From positions 5,918 to 69,917 of the forward strand of contig CAVVVW010000018.1 in assembly GCA_963751775.1 (NCBI GenBank): a DNA stretch of 64,000 bases, written 5' to 3'. The notes under the pieces are model-generated. The model was given only the letters and a program-made list of their open reading frames with translations, searched no databases and was not told where the DNA came from. The translations under genes and the position numbers were made by a program. The DNA is from CADEEN01 sp963751775 (GTDB taxonomy: Bacteria > Pseudomonadota > Gammaproteobacteria > Burkholderiales > Burkholderiaceae_C). The stretch's first letter is position 1, and every line of letters starts with the position of its first letter. This document shows, piece after piece, positions 35,724 to 43,895 of this stretch.

Positions 35724-37301
35724 ATGACGCTCGTCCGCCTTCTCACCCGCCAAGCCCGCGTCGACCCCGCTCGCGTTGCGATCCTGCACGGCACCGCGCC
35801 GTGGGCCAGCCACGGCGAATGGGCGGCACGCAGCAGCGGCCTTGCGCAGCGGCTGCGCGACAGCGGCCTCGTGCCGGGCGATCGGGTGCTGCTGTTCATG
35901 CGCAATCACCCGCGCTACCTCGAGTTGCTGTGGGGCGCATGGTGGGCCGGGCTCGTGGTGGTGCCGGTCAACGCCAAACTGCACCGCACCGAGGTGGAGT
36001 GGATCGTTGGCAACGCGCAGGCGCGCTGGGCCTTCGTCACGCGCGACGTGATGCCCGTCGATGCGCCGCCGCTGGCGGGGCTCGAGCGCCAGGTGGACGC
36101 CGAGTCGCCCGAAGCCGACGCGCTGCTCGTACCGGCCGCCGACGCCTTCGCGGTGCCCATCGCCGAGCGTGGCCCCGACGACGTGGCTTGGCTGTTCTAC
36201 ACCAGCGGCACCACCGGCCGGCCCAAGGGCGTGATGATCACGCAGCGCAACCTGATCACGATGGGCCTGGCGTACTTCGTCGACGTGGACCCGATCGCCG
36301 CAGGCGATGCAATGACCTACGCCGCGCCGATGTCGCACGGCTGCGGCCTGTACGCGATTCCGCATCTGATGGCCGGCGCGCGCCACGTGGTGCCGGCCTC
36401 GGGCGGCGTGGATCCTGGCGAGCTGTTCGCGCTCGGCCGCGCGCTGGGACCGCTGTCCACCTTCGCGGCGCCGACCATCGTCAAGCGGCTGGTGGACTTC
36501 GCGGAGCAGCAAGGCCTGACGCCGGATGACGCCGCCGCCTCGTTCAAGACCATCGTCTATGGCGGTGCCCCGATGTACCTGGCCGACATCGGGCGCGCGC
36601 TGCGTGTGATGGGCCCGCGCTTCGTGCAGATCTACGGCCAGGGCGAGACGCCGATGACGGCCACCGCGCTATCGCGCAGCCACATTGCCGATGCGTCACA
36701 CCCACGATACGCCGAACGGCTGGGCTCGGTGGGCGTGGCACAGACGCCGGTGCAGGTGCGCGTGGCCGATGAGCAGGGGCACGACATGCCCACGCAGGGC
36801 GTCGGCGAGGTGCTGGTGCGCGGCGACTCGGTGATGGCCGGCTACTGGCGCGACCCCGAGGCCAGCACCGCGGCGCTGCGCGACGGCTGGCTGTGGACCG
36901 GCGACGTGGGCGCGCTCGACGCCGAAGGCTTTCTCACGCTGAAGGATCGCAGCAAGGACCTCGTCATCAGCGGCGGCTCCAACATCTACCCGCGCGAGGT
37001 GGAGGAGGTGCTGCTCACCGCGCCCGGTGTGGCCGAGGTGGCCTGCGTCGGTGCACCGGACGCCGAATGGGGCGAAGTCGTGGTGGCGTTCGTGGTGCCA
37101 AAGGCGGGGCAAACGCTGGACCCCGCGGCGCTCGATGCGCATTGCCTGGATCGCATCGCGCGCTTCAAGCGCCCCAAGCGCTACGTGATGGTGGACGCCC
37201 TGCCGAAGAACAACTACGGCAAGGTGCTGAAGACGGCGTTGCGCGCGTTATCCTGGGCCGGCACTTCGGTTGCCATGCAGGCAGATGCCCGAAAGCGTTG
37301 A
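35724..37301 (+). CDS. AMP-dependent acyl-CoA synthetase
   Basis: 525 aa. ATP/P-loop FYTSGTTGRPKGVM near residues 160-173, the YGQGETP motif, GWLWTGDVG, the hinge DRSKDLVISGGSNIYPREVEE and the catalytic lysine in KNNYGKVLKTAL. A stand-alone acyl- or aryl-CoA ligase of unresolved substrate. It starts 77 nt after kynA on the same strand, so it could be co-transcribed and act on a related aromatic acid, but it is clearly distinct from the ligase at 30.3 kb. Confidence 0.88.
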   Translation: MTLVRLLTRQARVDPARVAILHGTAPWASHGEWAARSSGLAQRLRDSGLVPGDRVLLFMRNHPRYLELLWGAWWAGLVVVPVNAKLHRTEVEWIVGNAQARWAFVTRDVMPVDAPPLAGLERQVDAESPEADALLVPAADAFAVPIAERGPDDVAWLFYTSGTTGRPKGVMITQRNLITMGLAYFVDVDPIAAGDAMTYAAPMSHGCGLYAIPHLMAGARHVVPASGGVDPGELFALGRALGPLSTFAAPTIVKRLVDFAEQQGLTPDDAAASFKTIVYGGAPMYLADIGRALRVMGPRFVQIYGQGETPMTATALSRSHIADASHPRYAERLGSVGVAQTPVQVRVADEQGHDMPTQGVGEVLVRGDSVMAGYWRDPEASTAALRDGWLWTGDVGALDAEGFLTLKDRSKDLVISGGSNIYPREVEEVLLTAPGVAEVACVGAPDAEWGEVVVAFVVPKAGQTLDPAALDAHCLDRIARFKRPKRYVMVDALPKNNYGKVLKTALRALSWAGTSVAMQADARKR

Positions 37302-37326
37302 TCGAGGAACACCGGAGGACCAAAGA

Positions 37327-38199
37327 ATGAAAATGGACGGGCAGGACGACAGCAGCAACGTCGAGGACGCTCGCAGCGGTGGCGGCGGTTTCGGCGGGCG
37401 CCACATCGGCATCGGCGCGGTGGTGATCGCCCTCGTCGGCGGAATGGTCTTCGGCGTCAACCCGCTCACGATCCTGGAACTGCTCAGCGGCGACGGTGGC
37501 GCGCCGCAGGCGCAGATGGCACCGGCGGCCCCGGCCGGCAGGCCACCGGCTGGCGACCCGCAGGCCAGGTTCGTATCGCAGGTGCTGCGCAGCACGGAGG
37601 TCGTCTGGGGCGACGTCTTCGCGCAGGCCGGCAAGACCTATCGTGACCCCAAGCTGACACTGTTTCGCGGCAGCTACCCCACGGGCTGCGGCCAGGGCGA
37701 GTCGGCGATGGGGCCGTTCTATTGCCCGGCCGACCAGCACGTCTATCTCGACATGAGCTTCTTCGACACCATGCGTTCGCAACTCGGCGCGCCGGGCCAG
37801 TTTGCCCAGGCCTACGTGATCGGGCACGAGGTCGGCCACCACGTGCAGAACCTGCTCGGCCTGACCGAGAAGGTCGATGCCCTGCGTCGGCGCGGCACCG
37901 AGGCACAGGCCAACGCGATGAGCGTACGGCTGGAACTGCAGGCCGATTGCTTTGCCGGCGTCTGGGCCAACCGCTCGCAGCAGGAGCAGGGCTGGCGGCT
38001 GGAGCCGGGCGACATCGAGACGGCCCTCAACGCGGCCGCGCAGATCGGCGACGACACCTTGCAGCGCAAGACGCGCGGCCAGGTGGTGCCCGAGAGCTTC
38101 ACCCACGGCAGCAGCGCACAGCGCGTGGCCTGGTTCAAGCGCGGTTTCGGCGGCGGCGACATCAACCGCTGCGACGCCTTCGCAGCAGGCGCCCTCTGA
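37327..38199 (+). CDS. YpfJ-type neutral zinc metallopeptidase
   Basis: 290 aa. A single N-terminal membrane helix (about residues 27-48, after a Gly-rich GGGGFGG segment), a Pro/Ala linker, and a catalytic domain with GPFYCPADQHVYLDMSFF and the zinc site VIGHEVGHHVQN, then RLELQADCFAGVWA providing the third ligand. Topology suggests a periplasmic, membrane-tethered protease. GGAGG lies about 9 nt before the ATG at 37327, deciding the start. Substrate unknown. Confidence 0.9.
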   Translation: MKMDGQDDSSNVEDARSGGGGFGGRHIGIGAVVIALVGGMVFGVNPLTILELLSGDGGAPQAQMAPAAPAGRPPAGDPQARFVSQVLRSTEVVWGDVFAQAGKTYRDPKLTLFRGSYPTGCGQGESAMGPFYCPADQHVYLDMSFFDTMRSQLGAPGQFAQAYVIGHEVGHHVQNLLGLTEKVDALRRRGTEAQANAMSVRLELQADCFAGVWANRSQQEQGWRLEPGDIETALNAAAQIGDDTLQRKTRGQVVPESFTHGSSAQRVAWFKRGFGGGDINRCDAFAAGAL

Positions 38200-38284
38200 G
38201 GCGCGGCTCGCCGGCTTGGCGTGGATTGGGTGGCCCGCGCCGGCGGCTGCCGCTGCACGGGCGCCGACAGGTTATCGTCGCGTC

Positions 38285-39616
38285 ATGCCCGATAAGCCGC
38301 GCATCAACGCCCCCTCGCTACGCCTGCTGGCCACGGCCGTCGCTCCGTTCGTGCTGCTGGCCGCCGCACTGCTGTTCCTCGCGTACCTTTGGCTCGATCC
38401 GGCGCCGCCCAAGCATGTGCTGCTGGCCACCGGCGTCGAGCAGGGCGCGTACAGCGAGTTCGGCAAGCGCTATGCCGCCTTGCTGGCCAAGCACGGCATC
38501 AAGGTCGATCTGCGCCAGACCCAGGGTGCGGCCGAGAACTTGGCGCTGCTGCGCGACGCCAATTCGGGCGTCGAGCTGGCTTTCGTGCAGGGCGGCGCCG
38601 ATGTCGGTAGCGCACGTGGCGAGCAGGCTGACGCCGATCTGCAGTCGCTGGGCAGCATGTTCTACGAGCCGGTGTGGTTGTTCTACCGTGGCGAGAGTGC
38701 GCAAAGGCTGTTGAAGGCGCCGCGGCTCGAGCGCCTGGCGCAGCTTGCCGGCTGGCGCGTCAATATCGGCGCACCGGGCAGCGGGGCACCCAACCTGATG
38801 CGGCGCCTGCTCGACGCCAATCGGATCGACGCCGCCAGCATCACGCTGCTGCAGCAGCCGCAGACACCCGCCGTGGTTGACCTGCTCGAAGGCAAGCTCG
38901 ATGCCATCGTGCTGGCATCGGCGCCCGAGTCGCTGATGGTGCAGATGTTGCTGCAGACCCCCGGCGTCCAGTTGTTCGACTTCGTGCAGGCCGACGCCTA
39001 CACCCGGCGCTTCGGTTTCCTGTCGGCGGTGATCCTGCCGCGCGGCGTGGTCGACCTCGCCGGCGACCTGCCGGCCGCCGATGTGCACATGGTCGCGCCG
39101 ACCGCGACGCTGGTCGCGCGCGAGGGCCTGCACCCGGCGCTGGCGCAGTTGTTCGTGCAGGCCGCGCAACAAGTGCACGGCGAGCCCGGCTGGTTCCAGC
39201 GCAAGGGCGACTTTCCGAACGCGCACGACGGTGAACGCCCGCTCGCCGCCGAGGCGCAGCGCTTCTACCTCAATGGCGTGCCGTGGCTGCAGCGCTACCT
39301 GCCGTTCTGGATGGCCAACCTGATCGACCGCATGTGGCTGGCCATGCTGTCGATCGTGGCGGTGCTGATCCCGCTGACGCGCGTGGTGCCGCCGCTGGTC
39401 GAGATGCGCATCCGCTCGCGCGTCTTTCGCTGGTATGGCCGCCTGCGCGAGATCGAGAACGGCGCCGGCTCGCGCCCGGCACCGGCGCTGCTGACCGAAC
39501 TCGACGACATCGAGAGCAGCATTGCGAAGATCCAGGTGCCGCTGTCCTACACCGACGAGCTGTACGCATTGAAGAGCCACATCCAGCTCGTGCGTCGGCG
39601 TTTGCAGGGTGCCTGA
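38285..39616 (+). CDS. Membrane-anchored TAXI-family solute-binding protein
   Basis: 443 aa. N-terminal helix at residues 13-36, a periplasmic TAXI/NMT1-like domain (LLATGVEQGAYSEFGKRYAALL, LAFVQGGADVG, WRVNIGAPGSGAPNLM), then a C-terminal membrane segment (MLSIVAVLIPLTRVVPPLV) and a helical tail of about 80 residues. TAXI proteins normally feed TRAP transporters, but no DctQM-like gene is nearby. With both ends in the membrane it may be a receptor rather than a free binding protein. TATCGT ends 6 nt before the ATG. Confidence 0.85.
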   Translation: MPDKPRINAPSLRLLATAVAPFVLLAAALLFLAYLWLDPAPPKHVLLATGVEQGAYSEFGKRYAALLAKHGIKVDLRQTQGAAENLALLRDANSGVELAFVQGGADVGSARGEQADADLQSLGSMFYEPVWLFYRGESAQRLLKAPRLERLAQLAGWRVNIGAPGSGAPNLMRRLLDANRIDAASITLLQQPQTPAVVDLLEGKLDAIVLASAPESLMVQMLLQTPGVQLFDFVQADAYTRRFGFLSAVILPRGVVDLAGDLPAADVHMVAPTATLVAREGLHPALAQLFVQAAQQVHGEPGWFQRKGDFPNAHDGERPLAAEAQRFYLNGVPWLQRYLPFWMANLIDRMWLAMLSIVAVLIPLTRVVPPLVEMRIRSRVFRWYGRLREIENGAGSRPAPALLTELDDIESSIAKIQVPLSYTDELYALKSHIQLVRRRLQGA

Positions 39617-39740
39617 TCGCGCCATCCTGGCGCGTTGCGAAGCGTGCGCGACACACGGTCGACGCCTAGAATCCGCCACCCCTGACGATTCAGGCCGCGT
39701 GCCCACGACGCCCGCGGCCACCCTGCCGGAGACGCTGACG

Positions 39741-41543
39741 ATGGATACCCGCACCTCACCGATCCCGCTGCGACTCGAACGCGTGCGCGACGCTCTGGCC
39801 GCCCGCGGCCTGGCCGCGCTGTTGGTGCCCTCGAGCGACCCGCACCTGTCGGAGTACCTGCCCGAGCGCTGGCAGGGCCGTGTCTGGTTGTCGGGTTTCA
39901 CCGGCTCGATGGCCACGCTGGTGGTCACCACCGACAAGGCCGCACTGTTCGCCGACAGCCGCTACTGGGTCCAGGCCGAGGCCGAATTGCGCGGCAGCGG
40001 CATCGAGCTGGTGAAGATACCCACCGGCGCGGCCACCCACCACATCGACTGGCTGGCCGGCAACGTGGCACGCGGTGGCACGGTGACGGTCGATGGCCAG
40101 GTGATCGGCCTGGCCGCGGCGCAGGCGCTGCGCGCCGGCCTGGACAAGGCCGGGGTGGCCCTGCGCACCGACGCCGACCTGCTGGCCGAGGTCTGGTCCG
40201 ACCGCGCCAGCCTGCCGCGCGCCGCGGTCTACGCGCACCGCGCGCCGCAAGCCGCCACCGCGCGCACGGCCAAGCTGGCCCTGCTGCGCGAGGCCATGGC
40301 CCGGCAAGGCGCCACGCACCACTTCGTGTCGACCGTCGACGACGTGGCCTGGATCACCAACCTGCGCGGCGCCGATGTCGACTACAACCCGGTCTTCCTG
40401 GCCCACCTGCTGATCGATGCGACGCGCGCGACGCTGTTCGTCGGCGCAGGCAAGGTCGATGCCGCGCTGGCGGCCGAACTCGCCGCCGACGGCGTCGCGC
40501 TGGCGGACTACGCCCAGGCGGCCGCCGCGGTGGCCGCCCTGCCCGCCGGCAGCGTGCTGCTGCTCGACCCGAAGCGCATCACGCTGGCCTTTCGCGAGCA
40601 GGTCGCCGCCGGCGTCAAGGTCGTCGAAGCCATCAACCCGAGCACCTTGGCCAAGAGCCGCAAGACGGCCGAGGAAGCCGCCTTCATCCGCGACGCGATG
40701 GCCGAGGATGGCGCGGCGATGTGCCACTTCTACGCCTGGTTCGAAGCCGCGCTGGCGCGCGGCGAGCAGCTTACCGAGTTGACGGTCGACGCAAAGCTGA
40801 GCGGCGAGCGCGCCAGGCGCGCCAACTTCGTCGGCCTGTCGTTCCCGGTCATCGCCGGCTTCAATGCCAACGGCGCGATGCCGCATTACCGCGCCACGCC
40901 CGCCTCGCATGCCGAGATCAAGGGCGACGGCCTGCTGCTGATCGACTCCGGCGGTCAGTATCTCGGCGGCACCACCGACATCACGCGCGTATGGCCGATC
41001 GGCAACGTCAGCGCGGCGATGAAGCGCGACTACACGCTGGTGCTGAAGGGCACGATCGCGCTGTCGCGCACACGCTTCCCGCGCGGCACGCTGAGCCCGA
41101 TGCTCGACACCATCGCGCGCGTGCCGCTGTGGGCCGAGGGCCTGGAATTCGGCCATGGCACCGGCCACGGCGTGGGTTACTTCCTCAACGTGCACGAGGG
41201 CCCGCAGAGCATCAGCAAGGCCATACCGGAGGCGACGATGGCAATGGAGCCGGGCATGATCACGTCGATCGAGCCCGGCCTCTATCGGCCCGGGCAATGG
41301 GGCGTGCGGATCGAGAACCTGGTGCTCAACGTGGCCGGGCCGAGCACCGAGTTCGGCGAGTTCCTCGATTTCGAAACCCTCACGCTGTGCCCGATCGACA
41401 CCCGTTGCATCGAGCGCACGCTGCTGCGCAACGATGAAATCGAATGGCTCAACGGCTACCACGCCACGGTGCGCGAACGCCTGGCGCCGCGTGTGCAAGG
41501 CGACGCATTGGCCTGGTTGATCGAGCGCACCCAGCCGCTGTAG
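39741..41543 (+). CDS. Aminopeptidase P family protein (Xaa-Pro, M24B)
   Basis: 600 aa, the long three-domain form: two creatinase-like N-terminal domains (residues 1-310; LLVPSSDPHLSEYLPERW near 25-42) and a pita-bread catalytic domain. Metal ligands are seen in LLIDSGGQYLGGTTDITR (two Asp), GHGTGHGVGYFLNVHEGP (His), MITSIEPGLY and IENLVL (Glu). Removes N-terminal residues before proline. ATG at 39741 preferred because the family N-terminus follows directly; the upstream open frame overlaps only spacer. Confidence 0.94.
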   Translation: MDTRTSPIPLRLERVRDALAARGLAALLVPSSDPHLSEYLPERWQGRVWLSGFTGSMATLVVTTDKAALFADSRYWVQAEAELRGSGIELVKIPTGAATHHIDWLAGNVARGGTVTVDGQVIGLAAAQALRAGLDKAGVALRTDADLLAEVWSDRASLPRAAVYAHRAPQAATARTAKLALLREAMARQGATHHFVSTVDDVAWITNLRGADVDYNPVFLAHLLIDATRATLFVGAGKVDAALAAELAADGVALADYAQAAAAVAALPAGSVLLLDPKRITLAFREQVAAGVKVVEAINPSTLAKSRKTAEEAAFIRDAMAEDGAAMCHFYAWFEAALARGEQLTELTVDAKLSGERARRANFVGLSFPVIAGFNANGAMPHYRATPASHAEIKGDGLLLIDSGGQYLGGTTDITRVWPIGNVSAAMKRDYTLVLKGTIALSRTRFPRGTLSPMLDTIARVPLWAEGLEFGHGTGHGVGYFLNVHEGPQSISKAIPEATMAMEPGMITSIEPGLYRPGQWGVRIENLVLNVAGPSTEFGEFLDFETLTLCPIDTRCIERTLLRNDEIEWLNGYHATVRERLAPRVQGDALAWLIERTQPL

Positions 41544-41678
41544 CGCCGCAGTTCATCGCGGCCGGCGGCAACCCGTCGCCGCGACGCCGCCGTTCGTCTC
41601 ATCGCGCTGTGCCAGCACGACGCAGGCCCCTAGAGTGCAGCCATCGACTCTGCGTCGTTGACTGCCCAGGAGCCCAGC

Positions 41679-41858
41679 ATGAACAAGCGCCTCGCCCCCC
41701 GTTTGATGTCGTTCGCACTCGCCACGCTCGTCACCTGGTCGATCTACAGTGGTATCGACACGCTGGCGCTCGAGCAGCATGCGGGCGCGGCGCAGATGTC
41801 GATGGCCACCAGCACGACCCAGGTCGCGGCCGCCAACGCGCGTGCGCCGCGCAGCTGA
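41679..41858 (+). CDS. Small single-span membrane or secreted protein
   Basis: 59 aa, MNKRLAPRLMSFALATLVTW with a basic start and one hydrophobic span, followed by a short polar tail. AGGAG is 6 nt before the ATG, the best binding site in this region. I have no functional assignment. Lies between the peptidase and the response regulator. Confidence 0.6.
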   Translation: MNKRLAPRLMSFALATLVTWSIYSGIDTLALEQHAGAAQMSMATSTTQVAAANARAPRS

Positions 41859-41914
41859 ACATTGCCGCCATCCGTCACGGGCTGCTTCGGCAGCCCGTTG
41901 CGCTTTCCGGGCCG

Positions 41915-42694
41915 CTACATCTGGCGGAACAGGTGCAGGTAACTGCGGCTCACCGGCAGAACTTCGCTGCGGCCGTTGAGGTGCACGTCGGCCGTCTCGT
42001 TCACGCCGCGCGAAACCTGCGCTATGCGCGCCAGGTTGACGATCACCGAGCGGTGGATCTGCGCGAAGCGCTCGGGGTCGAGTTCGTCGGCGAGCTCGCG
42101 GATGGTCTTGCGGATCAGCGCCTCGCCGCCGTCCCATACCACCAGCGTGTACTTCTCGTCGGAGCGCAGGAACACCACCTGTTCGACCGGAATCAGCCGC
42201 ACCGTGGTGCCGACCGAGGCCTTGATCCACTGCAACCAGCGCCGCGCCTCGGCGCGGCCGCGCAGCTCGCCGGCCAGGCGCTCGAGCACCGCCTCGGTCG
42301 CGCCATCCACCGCCGTCGCGAGCACCGGTGGCTGCAGGCGCTGCCGCAGGCGCTGCACCGTCTCGGCCAGGCGCGCCTCGTCGAAGGGTTTGACCAGGTA
42401 GTCGATCGCGCCCTGCTCGAAAGCCTTGACCGCGTACTGCTCGTAGGCCGTGACGAAGACGATCTGCGTGCGCCCGACCATGCTGCGCGCCGCGTCGACA
42501 CCCGACAGGCCGGGCATGTGCACGTCGAGGAACACGACTTGCGGTTGACGGTCCTCGAACAGTTCGACCGCCTCGCGGCCGTTGCGCGCCTCGGCGACGA
42601 CACGCAGCTGCGGCCACAGCCGGGCCAGGTGCGCCGCCAGGCGCTCGCGCAGCAGCGGTTCGTCGTCGGCGATCAGCGCGGTGATTGCGCTCAT
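41915..42694 (-). CDS. LytTR-family response regulator
   Basis: 259 aa. Receiver domain 1-120: acidic pair in IADDEPLL, phospho-acceptor Asp in VVFLDVHMPG, and Lys in DYLVKPFDE. A linker, then a LytTR DNA-binding domain from about 160 (IPVEQVVFLRSDEKYTLV, FAQIHRSVIVNLARI). AlgR/LytR type. The ATG overlaps the stop of the sensor kinase, so the two are co-translated partners. Confidence 0.95.
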   Translation of the reverse strand: MSAITALIADDEPLLRERLAAHLARLWPQLRVVAEARNGREAVELFEDRQPQVVFLDVHMPGLSGVDAARSMVGRTQIVFVTAYEQYAVKAFEQGAIDYLVKPFDEARLAETVQRLRQRLQPPVLATAVDGATEAVLERLAGELRGRAEARRWLQWIKASVGTTVRLIPVEQVVFLRSDEKYTLVVWDGGEALIRKTIRELADELDPERFAQIHRSVIVNLARIAQVSRGVNETADVHLNGRSEVLPVSRSYLHLFRQM

Positions 42695-43773
42695 GCTTGA
42701 TCTGCGGGTAGCGTGATCTCGACCCGCACGCCGTGCGGATCGACGCCCAGCAGCGTCAACTGGGCCTGGTTGCCGTAGGTCGCGGCCAGGCGTTCGCGCA
42801 GATTGGCCAGCCCGGTGCCGGGGGCCTTCGCCTCGTCGATGCCGCGGCCGCTGTCCTGCACCCACAGCGTGACCGACGCACCGTCGCGCCGGGCACCGAT
42901 GTCGATGCGCCCGCCGGCCTCGCTCGGGTCGATGCCGTGGCGCACGGCGTTTTCCACCAGCGTCAGCAGGGTCGTCGGCGGCAGGCGCACGCCGCGCAGC
43001 GCAGGGTCGATGGCCAGCGCAAACGCCAGCCGGTCGGGCATGCGCATCTGCATCAGCTCCAGGTACGAGCGCACCAGCGCCTCCTCCTGGCCGAGCGTGG
43101 GCGCGCCCTGGTGCAGCTGCGGCATCGCGGCGCGCAGGTAGGCGATCAAGCTGCCGAGCACCGGCGCGGCGCGCGCCGAGCCGCTCTCGACCAGCGCCTG
43201 CACATTGGCCAGGGTGTTGAAGAGGAAATGCGGCTCGACCTGCGACTGCAGGACCTTCAACTGCGCGTCGGCGGCCTGGCGTTGCAGGGTTTCCCGCTCG
43301 AGCGCAAATTGCAGCGCCTGGGCGTTGGCCTGCGCGTCGCGCTCGCGGTACAGCCCACCGAGCGCCAGCACCATGCCGAAGACCAACGCCGCGCCGCCGA
43401 TCATGATGAAGCCGGTGACCCGCGCCGGGTTGCCGAACAGCTCGTGAAAGTCGCCGCCGGTCGAGACCAGGTAAACCGCCAGCGTGGCAATCGGCGCGGT
43501 CAGCCCGATCGCGGCCAATTGCACCACCCAACGCGGCAGCGGCGGGTGGCGCCACTGCCCTGCCGCCGTGTAGGCCAGCAGCAGCACGATGGCGATGAAC
43601 AAGGTGCGCCCGAACAGCACCGGCAGCGGCGGCATGAAGACCGGCGCGATCATCAGGGCCGCGACGATCGCCAGGCCGATGGCCCAGCCGACGCTCTTGC
43701 CGGTCAAGGCGGAGAAGAAGCCGCGCCAGAAACCGGGCCGGGCGGGGTCGGCGCTCAGGGGAGTTGCAACCAT
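42691..43773 (-). CDS. LytS-type sensor histidine kinase
   Basis: 360 aa. Four hydrophobic helices in residues 28-145, a coiled-coil segment, then the His_kinase domain with QVEPHFLFNTLANVQALVE carrying the phospho-acceptor His, and the HATPase with TLVENAVRHGI (N box), VQDSGRGI (G1) and GTGLANLRERL (G2). No separate sensory domain is visible, so the stimulus is likely sensed in the membrane. Paired with the response regulator. Confidence 0.94.
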   Translation of the reverse strand: MVATPLSADPARPGFWRGFFSALTGKSVGWAIGLAIVAALMIAPVFMPPLPVLFGRTLFIAIVLLLAYTAAGQWRHPPLPRWVVQLAAIGLTAPIATLAVYLVSTGGDFHELFGNPARVTGFIMIGGAALVFGMVLALGGLYRERDAQANAQALQFALERETLQRQAADAQLKVLQSQVEPHFLFNTLANVQALVESGSARAAPVLGSLIAYLRAAMPQLHQGAPTLGQEEALVRSYLELMQMRMPDRLAFALAIDPALRGVRLPPTTLLTLVENAVRHGIDPSEAGGRIDIGARRDGASVTLWVQDSGRGIDEAKAPGTGLANLRERLAATYGNQAQLTLLGVDPHGVRVEITLPADQA

Positions 43774-43895
43774 GGCGCGCACGATAACGCCGGCCGACCG
43801 CGTCGTGCGCGCCGCACGCGTCCCCGCGCGACGAAGCACGGATTGCCGGGGCCGGCCGGCGGCCGGAGGGCCTGGCCCACCGGGTCAGCCCCCGC

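Noticed and set aside
39756..41498. A 580-codon open frame antisense to aminopeptidase P
   Set aside because: Composition is His/Gln/Arg/Ala-rich with no domain, and the plus strand carries a clear M24 enzyme over the whole length.
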